Shown here: piece after piece, positions 6,819 to 14,223 of the stretch
How the letters are laid out: every line of letters begins with the position of its first letter
Numbering within the stretch: the first letter of the stretch is position 1
Translations under genes and position numbers: made by a program
The notes under the pieces: model-generated
Told to the model about the DNA's origin: nothing
The model's database searches: none
The model's input: the letters and a program-made list of their open reading frames with translations, nothing else
Origin: Cyanobium sp. M55B138
GTDB taxonomy: Bacteria; Cyanobacteriota; Cyanobacteriia; PCC-6307; Cyanobiaceae
Length of the DNA stretch: 14,834 nucleotides
Assembly (NCBI GenBank): GCA_018400215.1
Contig: JAGYNF010000017.1
Span: forward strand, 1-14,834
Reading direction: 5' to 3'

Positions 6819-8731
6819 ATCGCCGCAATCGCCGCCGCATCGCGGGCGGCGATCCGGTCACGGCGCTGCTTGAGGGTCTGGGTGAGCAGGCCGTTGTCGA
6901 GGCTGAAGGGCTCCACCAGGGCCACGCCGGCCAGCCGTTCATCCAGGCGGGATCCGGGCCGCTCCGCCAGGATCCGGTTGCAGTCGCGCGTGAGGGCCCG
7001 CAGGAGCGCCGCTTGCGACGACTCCGGCAGCCCAATCGCAAAGGCCTGCAGGGGTTCGGGCCGGGGCACGATCAGGGCCCCCAGCTGCTTGCGGTCCTGA
7101 CCCACGAGCATCACCTGCTCGATCAGCGGACTGGCCAACAGGGCCTCCTCCAGGGGAGCTGGCTCGATGTTCTCGCCGCTGCTCAGCACAATCGTGTCCT
7201 TGGCACGGCCCGTGAGCACGAGGGAGCCATCGGCGAGCAGGAGCCCCAGGTCACCGGTGTCGAACCAGCCCTCCCCATCCAACACCCGGGCTGTGGCCTC
7301 GGGCTTGCCCCAGTAGCCCGCCATCACCTGGGGGCCGCGGGCCAGCACCAGCCCCCGCTGACCGATGGCCAGGGGCTGGCGCGTCTCGGGATCGACGATC
7401 TGGATTGCGGTGCCGGGCAGGGGTTGACCAGCGCTGCCGCGGCGGTTGGCCCAGCGGCGGCGGCAGGTGAGCACCGGGCTGGTCTCCGTGAGGCCATAGC
7501 CCACCAACAGCTCAATGCCGATCGCCTCAAAGAAGCCGTCCACGTGCAGGGCCAGGGCCCCGCCGCCGCTGATGGCCGTGCGCAGAGCCCCCCCCACCAG
7601 CTGTTGACGCACCTTGGGCCAGAGCAGCTGGGCCGCCAGGGCGTGCAGGGGCCAGCGCAGGGCTGCCCTGAGGCCTGCCACCACCCGGCCGCCAACCGGC
7701 TCAGGGCTGAGGCTGAGATCGAGGGCACGGCGGCGGGCCTGGCCGTAGGAGCGGCTGTTGGCCAGGGCGCGGCCCAGCAGGCGCTGCCGCGCCGCCGGCA
7801 TGGCCGCCAGGGCAGTTTCAAAACCCGAGAGCAGCGCCTCCCAGAGCCGCGGCACGCTGATCAGGTAATGGGGCCGCACCCGCTGCAGGTCGGCCCGCAG
7901 CTGCTTGAGGGTGGTGTAGGTCTGGCGGCAACCGCAGGACAGCAAAAAATATTCGGCACTGCGCTCATAGGAGTGCCAGATCGGCAGCACGCTCACCACC
8001 CGATCGCCGGGCTGGGGAGCCACGGCCACACCGAAATGGCGCAACTGGTGCAGCAGGTTGGCGTGGCTGAGCGGCACCCCCTTCGGTTGGCCCGTGGTGC
8101 CGGAGGTGTAGAGGATCGTCGCCAGCCGGTCCGGTTGGGCCGCGGGGCCGGGTCGGGGCCCAGCCGCCGCCAGGGCCTCGGCACCGCGCTGCAGCAGCTC
8201 GGCCCATGGGTGGCAGGGCAGCGGCGGCGCCTGGCTGCCGCCCTGCCCCTCCAGCAGCACCACAAAGCGCAACTGGTCGAGCAACTCCCCCTCGAGGGCC
8301 AGCCCCTCCAGCAGCAACGCCGACTCCACCACCAGGGCCACGGCGCCCGAGTCGCGCAGGATGTAGCGCAGCTCCTCCGGGGGGGCGGCACTGCCCCGCA
8401 CCGCATCGGCCGCACCGGCCCGCATCAGCCCCTGATCACTCAGCAGCCAACGGGGACCGTTTTCGGCGAACAGGGCCACCACCTCGCCGGGGCGCACGCC
8501 CAGGGCCCCAAACCCTGCCGCCACCTGCTCGATGCCCTGGTGCAGCTGCCGGTAGGTGAGGGTTTCGGGCTCTGCCGCGTGGGGCGCCTCCAGGGCGATG
8601 GCATCGCCATGCAACCGAGCCAGCTCCGGCCAGACCTGCTCCAGCCCGGTGAGCGCACTCCAGTCGTGCCGCTGGGCCAGGGCCCGGCGGTCGCGGCCAT
8701 CGGGCGTCCAGTGAATCGTGGCGAGAGCCAT
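6809..8731 (-). CDS. fadD: Long-chain acyl-CoA / acyl-ACP synthetase (AMP-binding)
   Basis: This 640-residue adenylate-forming enzyme activates free fatty acids. In cyanobacteria the single such gene (often called aas) works mainly as an acyl-ACP synthetase that recycles fatty acids released from membranes. The P-loop YTSGTTGQPKG is at ~208-218, the adenine-binding motif YGLTETSPV at ~412-420, the ATP-contact FDTGDLG at ~490-496, and the hinge/C-terminal motif LTGRAKDTIVLSSGENIEP at ~506-524. The start at 8731 (MALATIHW) is chosen because the open frame upstream would run into lipB and is not protein-like. It lies 28 bases downstream of lipB, so the two are probably co-transcribed. It converges on stpA with a ten-base overlap. 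CoA versus ACP preference cannot be read from sequence alone. Confidence 0.92.
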   Translation of the reverse strand: MALATIHWTPDGRDRRALAQRHDWSALTGLEQVWPELARLHGDAIALEAPHAAEPETLTYRQLHQGIEQVAAGFGALGVRPGEVVALFAENGPRWLLSDQGLMRAGAADAVRGSAAPPEELRYILRDSGAVALVVESALLLEGLALEGELLDQLRFVVLLEGQGGSQAPPLPCHPWAELLQRGAEALAAAGPRPGPAAQPDRLATILYTSGTTGQPKGVPLSHANLLHQLRHFGVAVAPQPGDRVVSVLPIWHSYERSAEYFLLSCGCRQTYTTLKQLRADLQRVRPHYLISVPRLWEALLSGFETALAAMPAARQRLLGRALANSRSYGQARRRALDLSLSPEPVGGRVVAGLRAALRWPLHALAAQLLWPKVRQQLVGGALRTAISGGGALALHVDGFFEAIGIELLVGYGLTETSPVLTCRRRWANRRGSAGQPLPGTAIQIVDPETRQPLAIGQRGLVLARGPQVMAGYWGKPEATARVLDGEGWFDTGDLGLLLADGSLVLTGRAKDTIVLSSGENIEPAPLEEALLASPLIEQVMLVGQDRKQLGALIVPRPEPLQAFAIGLPESSQAALLRALTRDCNRILAERPGSRLDERLAGVALVEPFSLDNGLLTQTLKQRRDRIAARDAAAIAAIYG

Positions 8732-8759
8732 CGGCGCAGAGGGGGGGGCTCGACAACGC

Positions 8760-9440
8760 TTACCACCCCGGAAGCGCCTCGTCGGCCCGAGGGGCGCGCA
8801 ACTGCAGCTTGAAGCGGCTGGCAAAACAGCGCAACAGCGGTTGCCGCAGCTGGGCCGCCGTCAGCCCTGGTCGCCAGTCCCACAGGCGCCCCACCGGCCG
8901 GTCGGCAATGCCGCAGGGCACGATCGCGGCAAAGCCATCCAGGGAACAGTCCACATTGAGGGCCAGGCCGTGCTGGCTGATCCAGCGCCGGGCCCCCACC
9001 CCGATCGCCGCCAGCTTGCGGCCCTCCAGCCACACGCCGGTGAGCCCATCCAGCCGCTCCCCCTCCAGCCCCAGCTCCGCCAGCAGATCGATCACCACCT
9101 GTTCCAACTGCCGCAGGTAAACGTGCAGATCGGCCCCATGGCGCTGCAGGTTCAGCACCGGGTAGAGCACCAGCTGGCCAGGGGCATGGTGGGTCACCTC
9201 ACCGCCGCGGTCGATCCGCAGCAGCGGCAGGGGGGGGGAGTCCGGCGCAAAGCACAGGTGGGCGGTGCTGGCACCCCGGCCCAGGGTGTAACAGGGCTCG
9301 TGCTCGAGCAGCAACAGCGCATCGGCGCTGCTGGGATCCAGCAGCAGCCGTTGCTGCAGCTGCTGCTGGGCCCGCCAGGCCCGCTCAAAGGCCAGGGGGC
9401 GGGGCGCTTCAAAAAGGATTGCATCGAGCTGGGGTGCCAT
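8760..9440 (-). CDS. lipB: Octanoyl-ACP:protein octanoyltransferase
   Basis: LipB transfers octanoate from acyl carrier protein to lipoyl-domain lysines of PDH E2 and to the glycine cleavage H protein, the first step of lipoate assembly before LipA adds sulfur. The product is 226 residues, the usual length. HEPCYTLGR is at 47-55, the [13 protein letters not shown] signature at 78-90, the active-site Lys is K142 (RKLAAIG) and the thioester Cys is C176 (IVPCGI). All expected catalytic residues are present. It is divergent from hpf over a 53-base spacer and precedes fadD by 28 bases. Its substrate domain, the E2 lipoyl domain, is encoded in this same window at 4677-4916. Confidence 0.96.
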   Translation of the reverse strand: MAPQLDAILFEAPRPLAFERAWRAQQQLQQRLLLDPSSADALLLLEHEPCYTLGRGASTAHLCFAPDSPPLPLLRIDRGGEVTHHAPGQLVLYPVLNLQRHGADLHVYLRQLEQVVIDLLAELGLEGERLDGLTGVWLEGRKLAAIGVGARRWISQHGLALNVDCSLDGFAAIVPCGIADRPVGRLWDWRPGLTAAQLRQPLLRCFASRFKLQLRAPRADEALPGW

Positions 9441-9493
9441 GGGCTGGCTTACCTAGCGTTGGGGCAGAGAGCAACGGAGGCTGCTCCCCACTG
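9441..9493. promoter_or_regulatory. Short divergent spacer lipB/hpf with SD in a hairpin loop
   Basis: Only 53 bases separate lipB and hpf, so at least one promoter must lie inside a neighbouring gene or be very compact. CGGAGG at 9475-9480 is a good ribosome binding sequence, but 13 bases from the hpf ATG, which is long. It sits in the loop of a small possible hairpin: GGGG (9461-9464) with CCCC (9486-9489), and CAG (9465-9467) with CTG (9481-9483). Folding would bring it nearer the start or change its access. Confidence 0.4.
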
Positions 9494-10081
9494 ATGAAAC
9501 TGCTCATCCATGGCCGCAATCTTGAAGTAACCCCGGCCATCCGGGACTACACCGAAACCAAGCTCACCAAAGCCATCAACCATTTCGAGGGGTTGGTGAA
9601 AGAGGCCGACGTGCACCTGTCGGTGGCCCGCAACCCGCGGGTGCCCCAGCAGATCGCCGAGGTCACCATCTTTGCCAACGGCACCGTGATCCGGGCCCAG
9701 GAGCGCAGCGACAACCTCTACGCCAGCATCGACCTGGTGGCCAGCAAACTCGCCCGCCAGCTGAGCCGTTACAAGGAACGGCTCCAGGATCGTGAACAGG
9801 GTCCGGTGCATCGCTCAGCCCGCGACGAGGAGGCCGGCGCCGCCGCCCTGCCGCCGCCGGGGGCCAGCCTCACCGATGGCAAGGAGCCCGAGCTGCCCAA
9901 CCGCGGTGTGCGCCGCAAATACTTCGCCATGCCGGCGATGAGCCTGGATGACGCCCTGCACCAGTTGGAGATGATCGACCACGACTTCTACCTGTTCCGC
10001 GACGCGGACAGCGGCGAACTCCAGGTGGTGTATCACCGCAACCATGGAGGTTTCGGGCTGATCCAAACCAAGGACGCGTGA
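9494..10081 (+). CDS. hpf: Long-form ribosome hibernation promoting factor (LrtA type)
   Basis: This protein binds the 30S decoding region and drives formation of inactive 100S ribosomes in stationary or dark conditions. In cyanobacteria it is known as light-repressed LrtA. It is 195 residues with the two-domain layout of the long form. The RaiA/HPF fold spans ~1-105 (start MKLLIHGRNLEVTPAI), followed by a Pro/Ala-rich linker ~110-135. The dimerising C-terminal domain spans ~137-192, with RRKYFAMPAMSLDDALHQLE and HDFYLFRD. The ATG at 9494 is clear. The stop overlaps the GTG of deoC (GTGA), so the two are translationally coupled. Long HPF is the form that makes 100S dimers by itself. Confidence 0.96.
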   Translation: MKLLIHGRNLEVTPAIRDYTETKLTKAINHFEGLVKEADVHLSVARNPRVPQQIAEVTIFANGTVIRAQERSDNLYASIDLVASKLARQLSRYKERLQDREQGPVHRSARDEEAGAAALPPPGASLTDGKEPELPNRGVRRKYFAMPAMSLDDALHQLEMIDHDFYLFRDADSGELQVVYHRNHGGFGLIQTKDA

Positions 10082-10752
10082 GCCGCGAACGGCCCGACCT
10101 GGCTCCGCTGATCGACCATGCCCTGCTCGATCCCCACCAGGGGCACGAGGCGATCATCCGCTGCTGTGATGAGGCCCGCCACTTCGGCTTTGCCGGGGTG
10201 TGCGTGGCCTCGCGCTGGGTTGGCCTGGCCCGGGAGCGGCTGCCCCGCGAGGGCAGCGGCCGAGGCCAGGCCTGCCGGGTGGTGAGCGTGGTGGGCTTTC
10301 CCTTTGGCGCCATCCCCGCAGCGGTGAAACAGGCGGAGGCCGAAGCCGCGGCCGAGGCCGGCGCCGACGAACTGGACGTGGTGCCCGACTTCGGCGCCCT
10401 GGCCGATGGCGATGACCGGGCGGTGCTCGACGAGCTGGCGGCGATCTGCGAGCTGGACCTGCCGGTGAAGGTGATTGTGGAGATCGGCCAGCTCGCACCC
10501 ACCGCCCTGGAGCTGCTGGTGGAGGTGAGCATCGATGCGGGGGTGCAATTTCTGAAGAGCGGCAGTGGCTTCGGGCCCGCCGTCAGGCCCGACCAGATCG
10601 CCCGACTGCGCCAGCTGGCCCGCGGCCGCGCCGCCGTCAAGGCCTCGGGCGGCATTGCCGATCTGGAGCAGGCGCTGGCCCTGGTGGAAGCAGGGGCCAG
10701 CCGGCTCGGCACCAGCCGGGGCGTGGCCCTGGTCCAGGCCCTGCGGTCCTGA
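10078..10752 (+). CDS. deoC: Deoxyribose-phosphate aldolase
   Basis: DeoC splits 2-deoxyribose-5-phosphate into glyceraldehyde-3-phosphate and acetaldehyde in deoxynucleoside salvage. The product is 224 residues, a normal TIM-barrel length. The Schiff-base Lys is K160 in VQFLKSGSGF. The proton-relay residues are D100 in ELDVVPDFGAL and K188 in AVKASGGI, matching D102, K167 and K201 of the E. coli enzyme. The loop SGSGF replaces the more common STGF/STGK type, which is a modest variation beside the catalytic Lys. The start is GTG, overlapping the hpf stop by four bases, and recO begins five bases after its stop. It is the second gene of a compact run. Confidence 0.95.
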   Translation: MSRERPDLAPLIDHALLDPHQGHEAIIRCCDEARHFGFAGVCVASRWVGLARERLPREGSGRGQACRVVSVVGFPFGAIPAAVKQAEAEAAAEAGADELDVVPDFGALADGDDRAVLDELAAICELDLPVKVIVEIGQLAPTALELLVEVSIDAGVQFLKSGSGFGPAVRPDQIARLRQLARGRAAVKASGGIADLEQALALVEAGASRLGTSRGVALVQALRS

Positions 10753-10757
10753 CGCCC

Positions 10758-11543
10758 GTGCCAGAAGTGCCCATCGAAGGTCTGGCCCTGAGCAGCAAGC
10801 CCCTCGGCGAACACGACCGCCTGCTCACCCTGTTGAGCGAGGAACACGGCCTGATCCGGCTGGCGGTGCCGGGTGCCAGGCGGCCGAAAAGCAGCCTGGC
10901 GGCAGCCGTGCCCCTGGCCCATCTCCAGCTGTTGGTGGGGGGCCAGCGCGGCCTACGCCGCGTGCGGCAGCTGCGCGTGCTGCGCAATTACAGCGGCCTG
11001 GCCCAGCAGCTTGAAAGCCTGGCCAGCGCCCAGGCCCTGGCGGAGTTGTGCCTGGCCCTGGTGCCGGCAGACGCCCCAACGGCGGGAATCCTCAACGCCG
11101 TGCTGGTGCAAATGGGGCGCCTGGAGAGCCTGGTGCGGGAGCGGGGCTGCCAGATCGAGGCCCTGGCCAGCGCCGTGCAGGGCTCGGTGCACCTGCTGGC
11201 CCTGGGGGGGTATGGCCTGCCCTTGAGCTGCTGTGCCCGCAGTGGCGAACCCCTGCAGCCCCCCCTGGGCCAATGGGACTGGCGCTGCAGCCTGATCTGC
11301 AGTGAGGGACTGGTGATCGGTGCCGTGCCTGGGGCCCGGGTGATGCTGAACCCCTCGGAGCTGGCCCTGCTGCAGCGGCTGGTGCGTCCGGCCCTGCCCC
11401 GCCGCCGCGATGGAGAGCTGATGGGACCGCCAGCGGTGTGGCTGCACCTGCTCGACCTGGTGGGCTGCTGGTGCGAGGAGCACCTGGGCCGCCGGCCCCG
11501 ATCCTTCAGGCTGCTGACCGGCGCCTGCTCTGGTGCATCATGA
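10758..11543 (+). CDS. recO: DNA repair protein RecO
   Basis: RecO helps load RecA onto SSB-coated single-stranded DNA with RecR in gap repair. The product is 261 residues with the usual layout. An N-terminal OB fold covers ~1-80, with the typical EGLALSSKPLGEHDRLLTLL opening, and a helical domain follows. The region of the usual zinc finger is altered: instead of a clean CxxCG pair it has CCARSG (C158, C159), followed by C177 and C181. Metal binding is therefore uncertain. The start is GTG at 10758, five bases after deoC. Its 3' end overlaps the proposed GTG start of the MFS gene by 11 bases. Confidence 0.93.
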   Translation: MPEVPIEGLALSSKPLGEHDRLLTLLSEEHGLIRLAVPGARRPKSSLAAAVPLAHLQLLVGGQRGLRRVRQLRVLRNYSGLAQQLESLASAQALAELCLALVPADAPTAGILNAVLVQMGRLESLVRERGCQIEALASAVQGSVHLLALGGYGLPLSCCARSGEPLQPPLGQWDWRCSLICSEGLVIGAVPGARVMLNPSELALLQRLVRPALPRRRDGELMGPPAVWLHLLDLVGCWCEEHLGRRPRSFRLLTGACSGAS

Positions 11544-12918
11544 CGGGCTCCCTCGCCCCGGTGTCCGGTTGAACGCCAGTCCTCGGGAGCCCGCCAGCAC
11601 GGGAGTGCAGGCCGTTCTGGCCCTGCGCGATTTCCGCTGGCTGTGGATCGGCCAGATCTGCTCCCAGCTGGCCGACAAGTTCTACATCGTGCTGATGGTG
11701 TTCCTGATCGCCCAGACCTGGGTGAAGGGCACCCCAGAGGCCAATCCAGCCCTGGCGGAGGCGGCCTCGGCGATGCGGCTCACCCTGCCCGAAACCCGGG
11801 CCCAGATGATCACCCTGCTGGCCACCGGGATCTATGCGGCCAACACGGTGCCAGCCATGGTGCTGGGCACGGTGGCGGGCGTGTGGGCCGATCGCTGGCC
11901 CAAACGGGCCACCATGGTGGCCTCCAATGGCCTGCGGGCGGCCCTGGTGATGCTGGCCCCCCTCTGCCTGCTGCCGGGCCCCCAGTGGCTTGGGTTGAGC
12001 TGGGGCTACTGGGGGCTGGTGGCGATGACCTTTCTGGAGTCGGTGCTCACCCAGTTCTTCGCCCCAGCGGAGCAGGCCGCCATCCCCCAACTGGTTACGG
12101 GCGTGCACCTCCTGGCCGCCAATTCGCTTTACCAGGCCACCAGCATGGCGGCCACGATCGTGGGCTTTGCCCTCGGGGACCCGATCCTGCGGCTGCTCCA
12201 GGGCGGCTTCGCCCGGGTCGGCATGGACGGCGGCCAGTTTGTGCTGCTGCCGCTCTGCTACGGCGCAGCCGCCCTGGCCATCAGCCGGATCCACTGGCGG
12301 GAACCCAGCCGCCCGCCCCGCAGCAGCACCGTGTGGCAGGAAATCGGCGAGGGACTGGCCGTGTTGCGCGAGCGCCCACGGGTCACCCGCGCCATGTTGC
12401 AACTGGTGCTGCTCTACAGCCTCCTGGCTGCGCTGTATGTGCTGGCCATCAGCCTGGCCGCGGCGGTGCCCGGCCTGGGGCCCACCCGCTTTGGCAGCCT
12501 GCTGGCGATGAGCGGGTTGGGGCTGGCCACAGGGGCCCTGGCGGTGGCCCAGCTCGGCCATGGCATCAACCGGCGGCACCTGGCGGCCGCAGGGCTGGGA
12601 ACGATCGGCTGGAGCCTGCTGCTGCTGGGGCAGTTGCGCGGCAACCTCAGCTTCACCCTGCTGCTCTGCGCCGTGCTGGGGGTGGGGGCGGCGATGCTGG
12701 CAATCCCGGCCCAAACCACCATCCAGGAGGACACGCCGGAGAACCAGCGCGGCAAGGTGTTTGGCCTGCAGAACAACATGATCAACATCGCCCTGAGCCT
12801 GCCGCTGGTGGTGGCCGGGGCCGTGGTGAGTCGCTGGGGCCTGCTGCCGGTGCTCTGGTCCCTGGCCGCGATCGCCCTGGTGGCGGCGTTGCTGGAGCGG
12901 CCCTGGCGCCGCTGTTAG
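11533..12918 (+). CDS. MFS transporter, MFS_3 / LplT-like
   Basis: This 461-residue inner-membrane protein has about twelve hydrophobic segments, from FRWLWIGQICSQL near residue 33 to LWSLAAIALVAALL near the end. Motif A of the major facilitator superfamily, GVWADRWPKRA, follows the second segment. The stretch FFAPAEQAAIPQLV, a nearby ANSLYQATSMAATIVG and FGLQNNMINIALSLP resemble the MFS_3 group that includes the lysophospholipid flippase LplT and siderophore exporters. The substrate is unknown. The start used is GTG at 11533 inside recO. An in-frame TTG at 11569 would drop 12 residues, and neither has a clear ribosome binding site. The operon position after recO suggests co-transcription, and an acyl-ACP synthetase gene lies nearby. 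Confidence 0.88.
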   Translation: MHHDGLPRPGVRLNASPREPASTGVQAVLALRDFRWLWIGQICSQLADKFYIVLMVFLIAQTWVKGTPEANPALAEAASAMRLTLPETRAQMITLLATGIYAANTVPAMVLGTVAGVWADRWPKRATMVASNGLRAALVMLAPLCLLPGPQWLGLSWGYWGLVAMTFLESVLTQFFAPAEQAAIPQLVTGVHLLAANSLYQATSMAATIVGFALGDPILRLLQGGFARVGMDGGQFVLLPLCYGAAALAISRIHWREPSRPPRSSTVWQEIGEGLAVLRERPRVTRAMLQLVLLYSLLAALYVLAISLAAAVPGLGPTRFGSLLAMSGLGLATGALAVAQLGHGINRRHLAAAGLGTIGWSLLLLGQLRGNLSFTLLLCAVLGVGAAMLAIPAQTTIQEDTPENQRGKVFGLQNNMINIALSLPLVVAGAVVSRWGLLPVLWSLAAIALVAALLERPWRRC

Positions 12919-12945
12919 TTTGAGATCCCTGACGCGTGAGGGCTG

Positions 12946-14223
12946 GTGGCCCACATTGCCTGGCTGGGCAAGAAATCGCCGTTCTGCGGCAATGTCACAT
13001 ACGGCCTGACCACCACCCACGCCCTGCAGGGCCGGGGGCATGCGATCAGCTTCATCCATTTCGACACGCCAGCCACCGGTCAACTCGGGCTCAACGGGCC
13101 TGGGCTCAATGGGCCTGGGCTCACCACTGCAACCGCTGCCGATCGCCTCGGGCCGGAGGAGCAAGGGCTGCCATCCCCGGAGGTGGTGACCCTGCCCTAT
13201 CTGGTGAAATCGCAGGTGTACACGATCCCCTCGCCCGGGGCGCTGCGGGAACTGCGGGAATCCCTGGAACGGCTCAAGCCCGATCTGGTGCACGCCAGCC
13301 TCACCCTCTCCCCCCTCGACTTCCGCCTGCCTGAACTCTGCCAACAGCTGGGGCTTCCCCTGGTGGCCACCTTCCACCCGGCGTTTGACGCCAGCCTGCG
13401 CAATCTCACCGCCGGCACCCAACAGCTCACCTACCAGCTCTATGCGCCGAGCCTGGCCCGTTTCGACCGGGTGATCGTGTTCTCCGAGCTCCAGGCCGAG
13501 GTGCTGCAACGGCTGGGGGTGAGGCCCGAACGGCTGGCCGTGATCCCCAATGGGGTTGACACGCAGACCTGGCAGCCGGGCAATGCCAGCAGCCCGCTCC
13601 TGCAGGAGCTGCAAACGCGCTTCCAGGGCCGGCGCGTGTTTCTCTACATGGGGCGCATCGCCACCGAGAAGAACGTGGAGGCCCTGCTGCGGGCCTGGCG
13701 CCTGGTGCGCCCCAAGGGCTGCGTGCTGGTGATGGTCGGGGATGGGCCGATGCGGGCCTCCCTGGAGGCCAACTACAGCGAATCCAGCCTGGTGTGGTGG
13801 GGCTATGAGCCGCGGCTGGAGATGCGCGTGGCCCTGCAACAGCTGGCGGAGGTCTTCCTGCTGCCCTCCCTGGTCGAGGGCCTGAGCCTGTCACTGCTGG
13901 AGGCGATGGCCTGCGGCACCGCCTGCGTGGCCACCGATGCCGGGGCCGATGGCGAGGTGCTGGAGGCCGGTGCCGGCATTGTGATCAGCACCCAGGGGGT
14001 CACCACCCAGCTGCGAACCCTGCTGCCGGTGCTCCGCGACCAGCCGGTGCTCACGGCGGAACTGGGCCGCCGCGCCCGGGAACGGGCCCTGGAGCGCTAC
14101 ACCCTCAACGGCGCCATCAATGCCGTGGAACAGCTCTACGGCGCCATGCTCGACGCGCCAGCCATCAGGCCAGAGCTGCACAACAACCGGCAAACGCCGC
14201 GGCAGGATCGGCGGCAGCGCTGA
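12946..14223 (+). CDS. GT4-family glycosyltransferase, acceptor unknown
   Basis: This GT-B retaining glycosyltransferase has 425 residues. The N-terminus is [17 protein letters not shown]. The inter-domain region has FSELQAEVL and [10 protein letters not shown]. The donor-binding C-terminal half has [16 protein letters not shown] (~233-248), VGDGPM (~264-269), and the E-x7-E pair E311/E319 in [15 protein letters not shown]. The N-terminal motif differs from SqdX, so that name is not used. Homologues with this N-terminus occur across cyanobacteria as uncharacterised hexosyltransferases. The start is GTG with GAGGG three bases upstream. A 15-base tandem repeat adds [12 protein letters not shown] at residues ~47-58. 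The last ~19 residues are a charged tail ([13 protein letters not shown] at the very end) encoded antisense to pyrF. Confidence 0.88.
   Translation: MAHIAWLGKKSPFCGNVTYGLTTTHALQGRGHAISFIHFDTPATGQLGLNGPGLNGPGLTTATAADRLGPEEQGLPSPEVVTLPYLVKSQVYTIPSPGALRELRESLERLKPDLVHASLTLSPLDFRLPELCQQLGLPLVATFHPAFDASLRNLTAGTQQLTYQLYAPSLARFDRVIVFSELQAEVLQRLGVRPERLAVIPNGVDTQTWQPGNASSPLLQELQTRFQGRRVFLYMGRIATEKNVEALLRAWRLVRPKGCVLVMVGDGPMRASLEANYSESSLVWWGYEPRLEMRVALQQLAEVFLLPSLVEGLSLSLLEAMACGTACVATDAGADGEVLEAGAGIVISTQGVTTQLRTLLPVLRDQPVLTAELGRRARERALERYTLNGAINAVEQLYGAMLDAPAIRPELHNNRQTPRQDRRQR
13087..13123 (+). repeat. In-frame 15-base tandem repeat within the glycosyltransferase
   Basis: GGGCTCAACGGGCCT (13087-13101) is followed directly by GGGCTCAATGGGCCT (13102-13116) and the first seven bases of a third copy. 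The two full units differ by one silent base and encode a GLNGP repeat in a likely surface loop. The length keeps the reading frame, so copy number could vary between strains without breaking the gene. Confidence 0.85.

Noticed and set aside
6656..8812. Long plus-strand open frame opposite fadD
   Set aside because: It is the shadow of the adenylate-forming enzyme. Its Gln/Gly/His-rich translation has no recognisable domain.
12868..12875. HIP1 octamer GCGATCGC as a functional site
   Set aside because: Only one copy was noticed, inside the MFS coding sequence. A single copy in GC-rich DNA carries no weight.
11506..13839. 777-codon minus-strand open frame opposite the MFS and glycosyltransferase genes
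   Set aside because: The plus strand carries two well-defined families here. The minus frame is Gln/His/Gly-rich without structure-like patterning.
12946..14223. Naming the glycosyltransferase SqdX
   Set aside because: SqdX proteins, as I recall them, start with a TETFLPKVDG-type motif that is absent here. The [13 protein letters not shown] start marks a different GT4 group.
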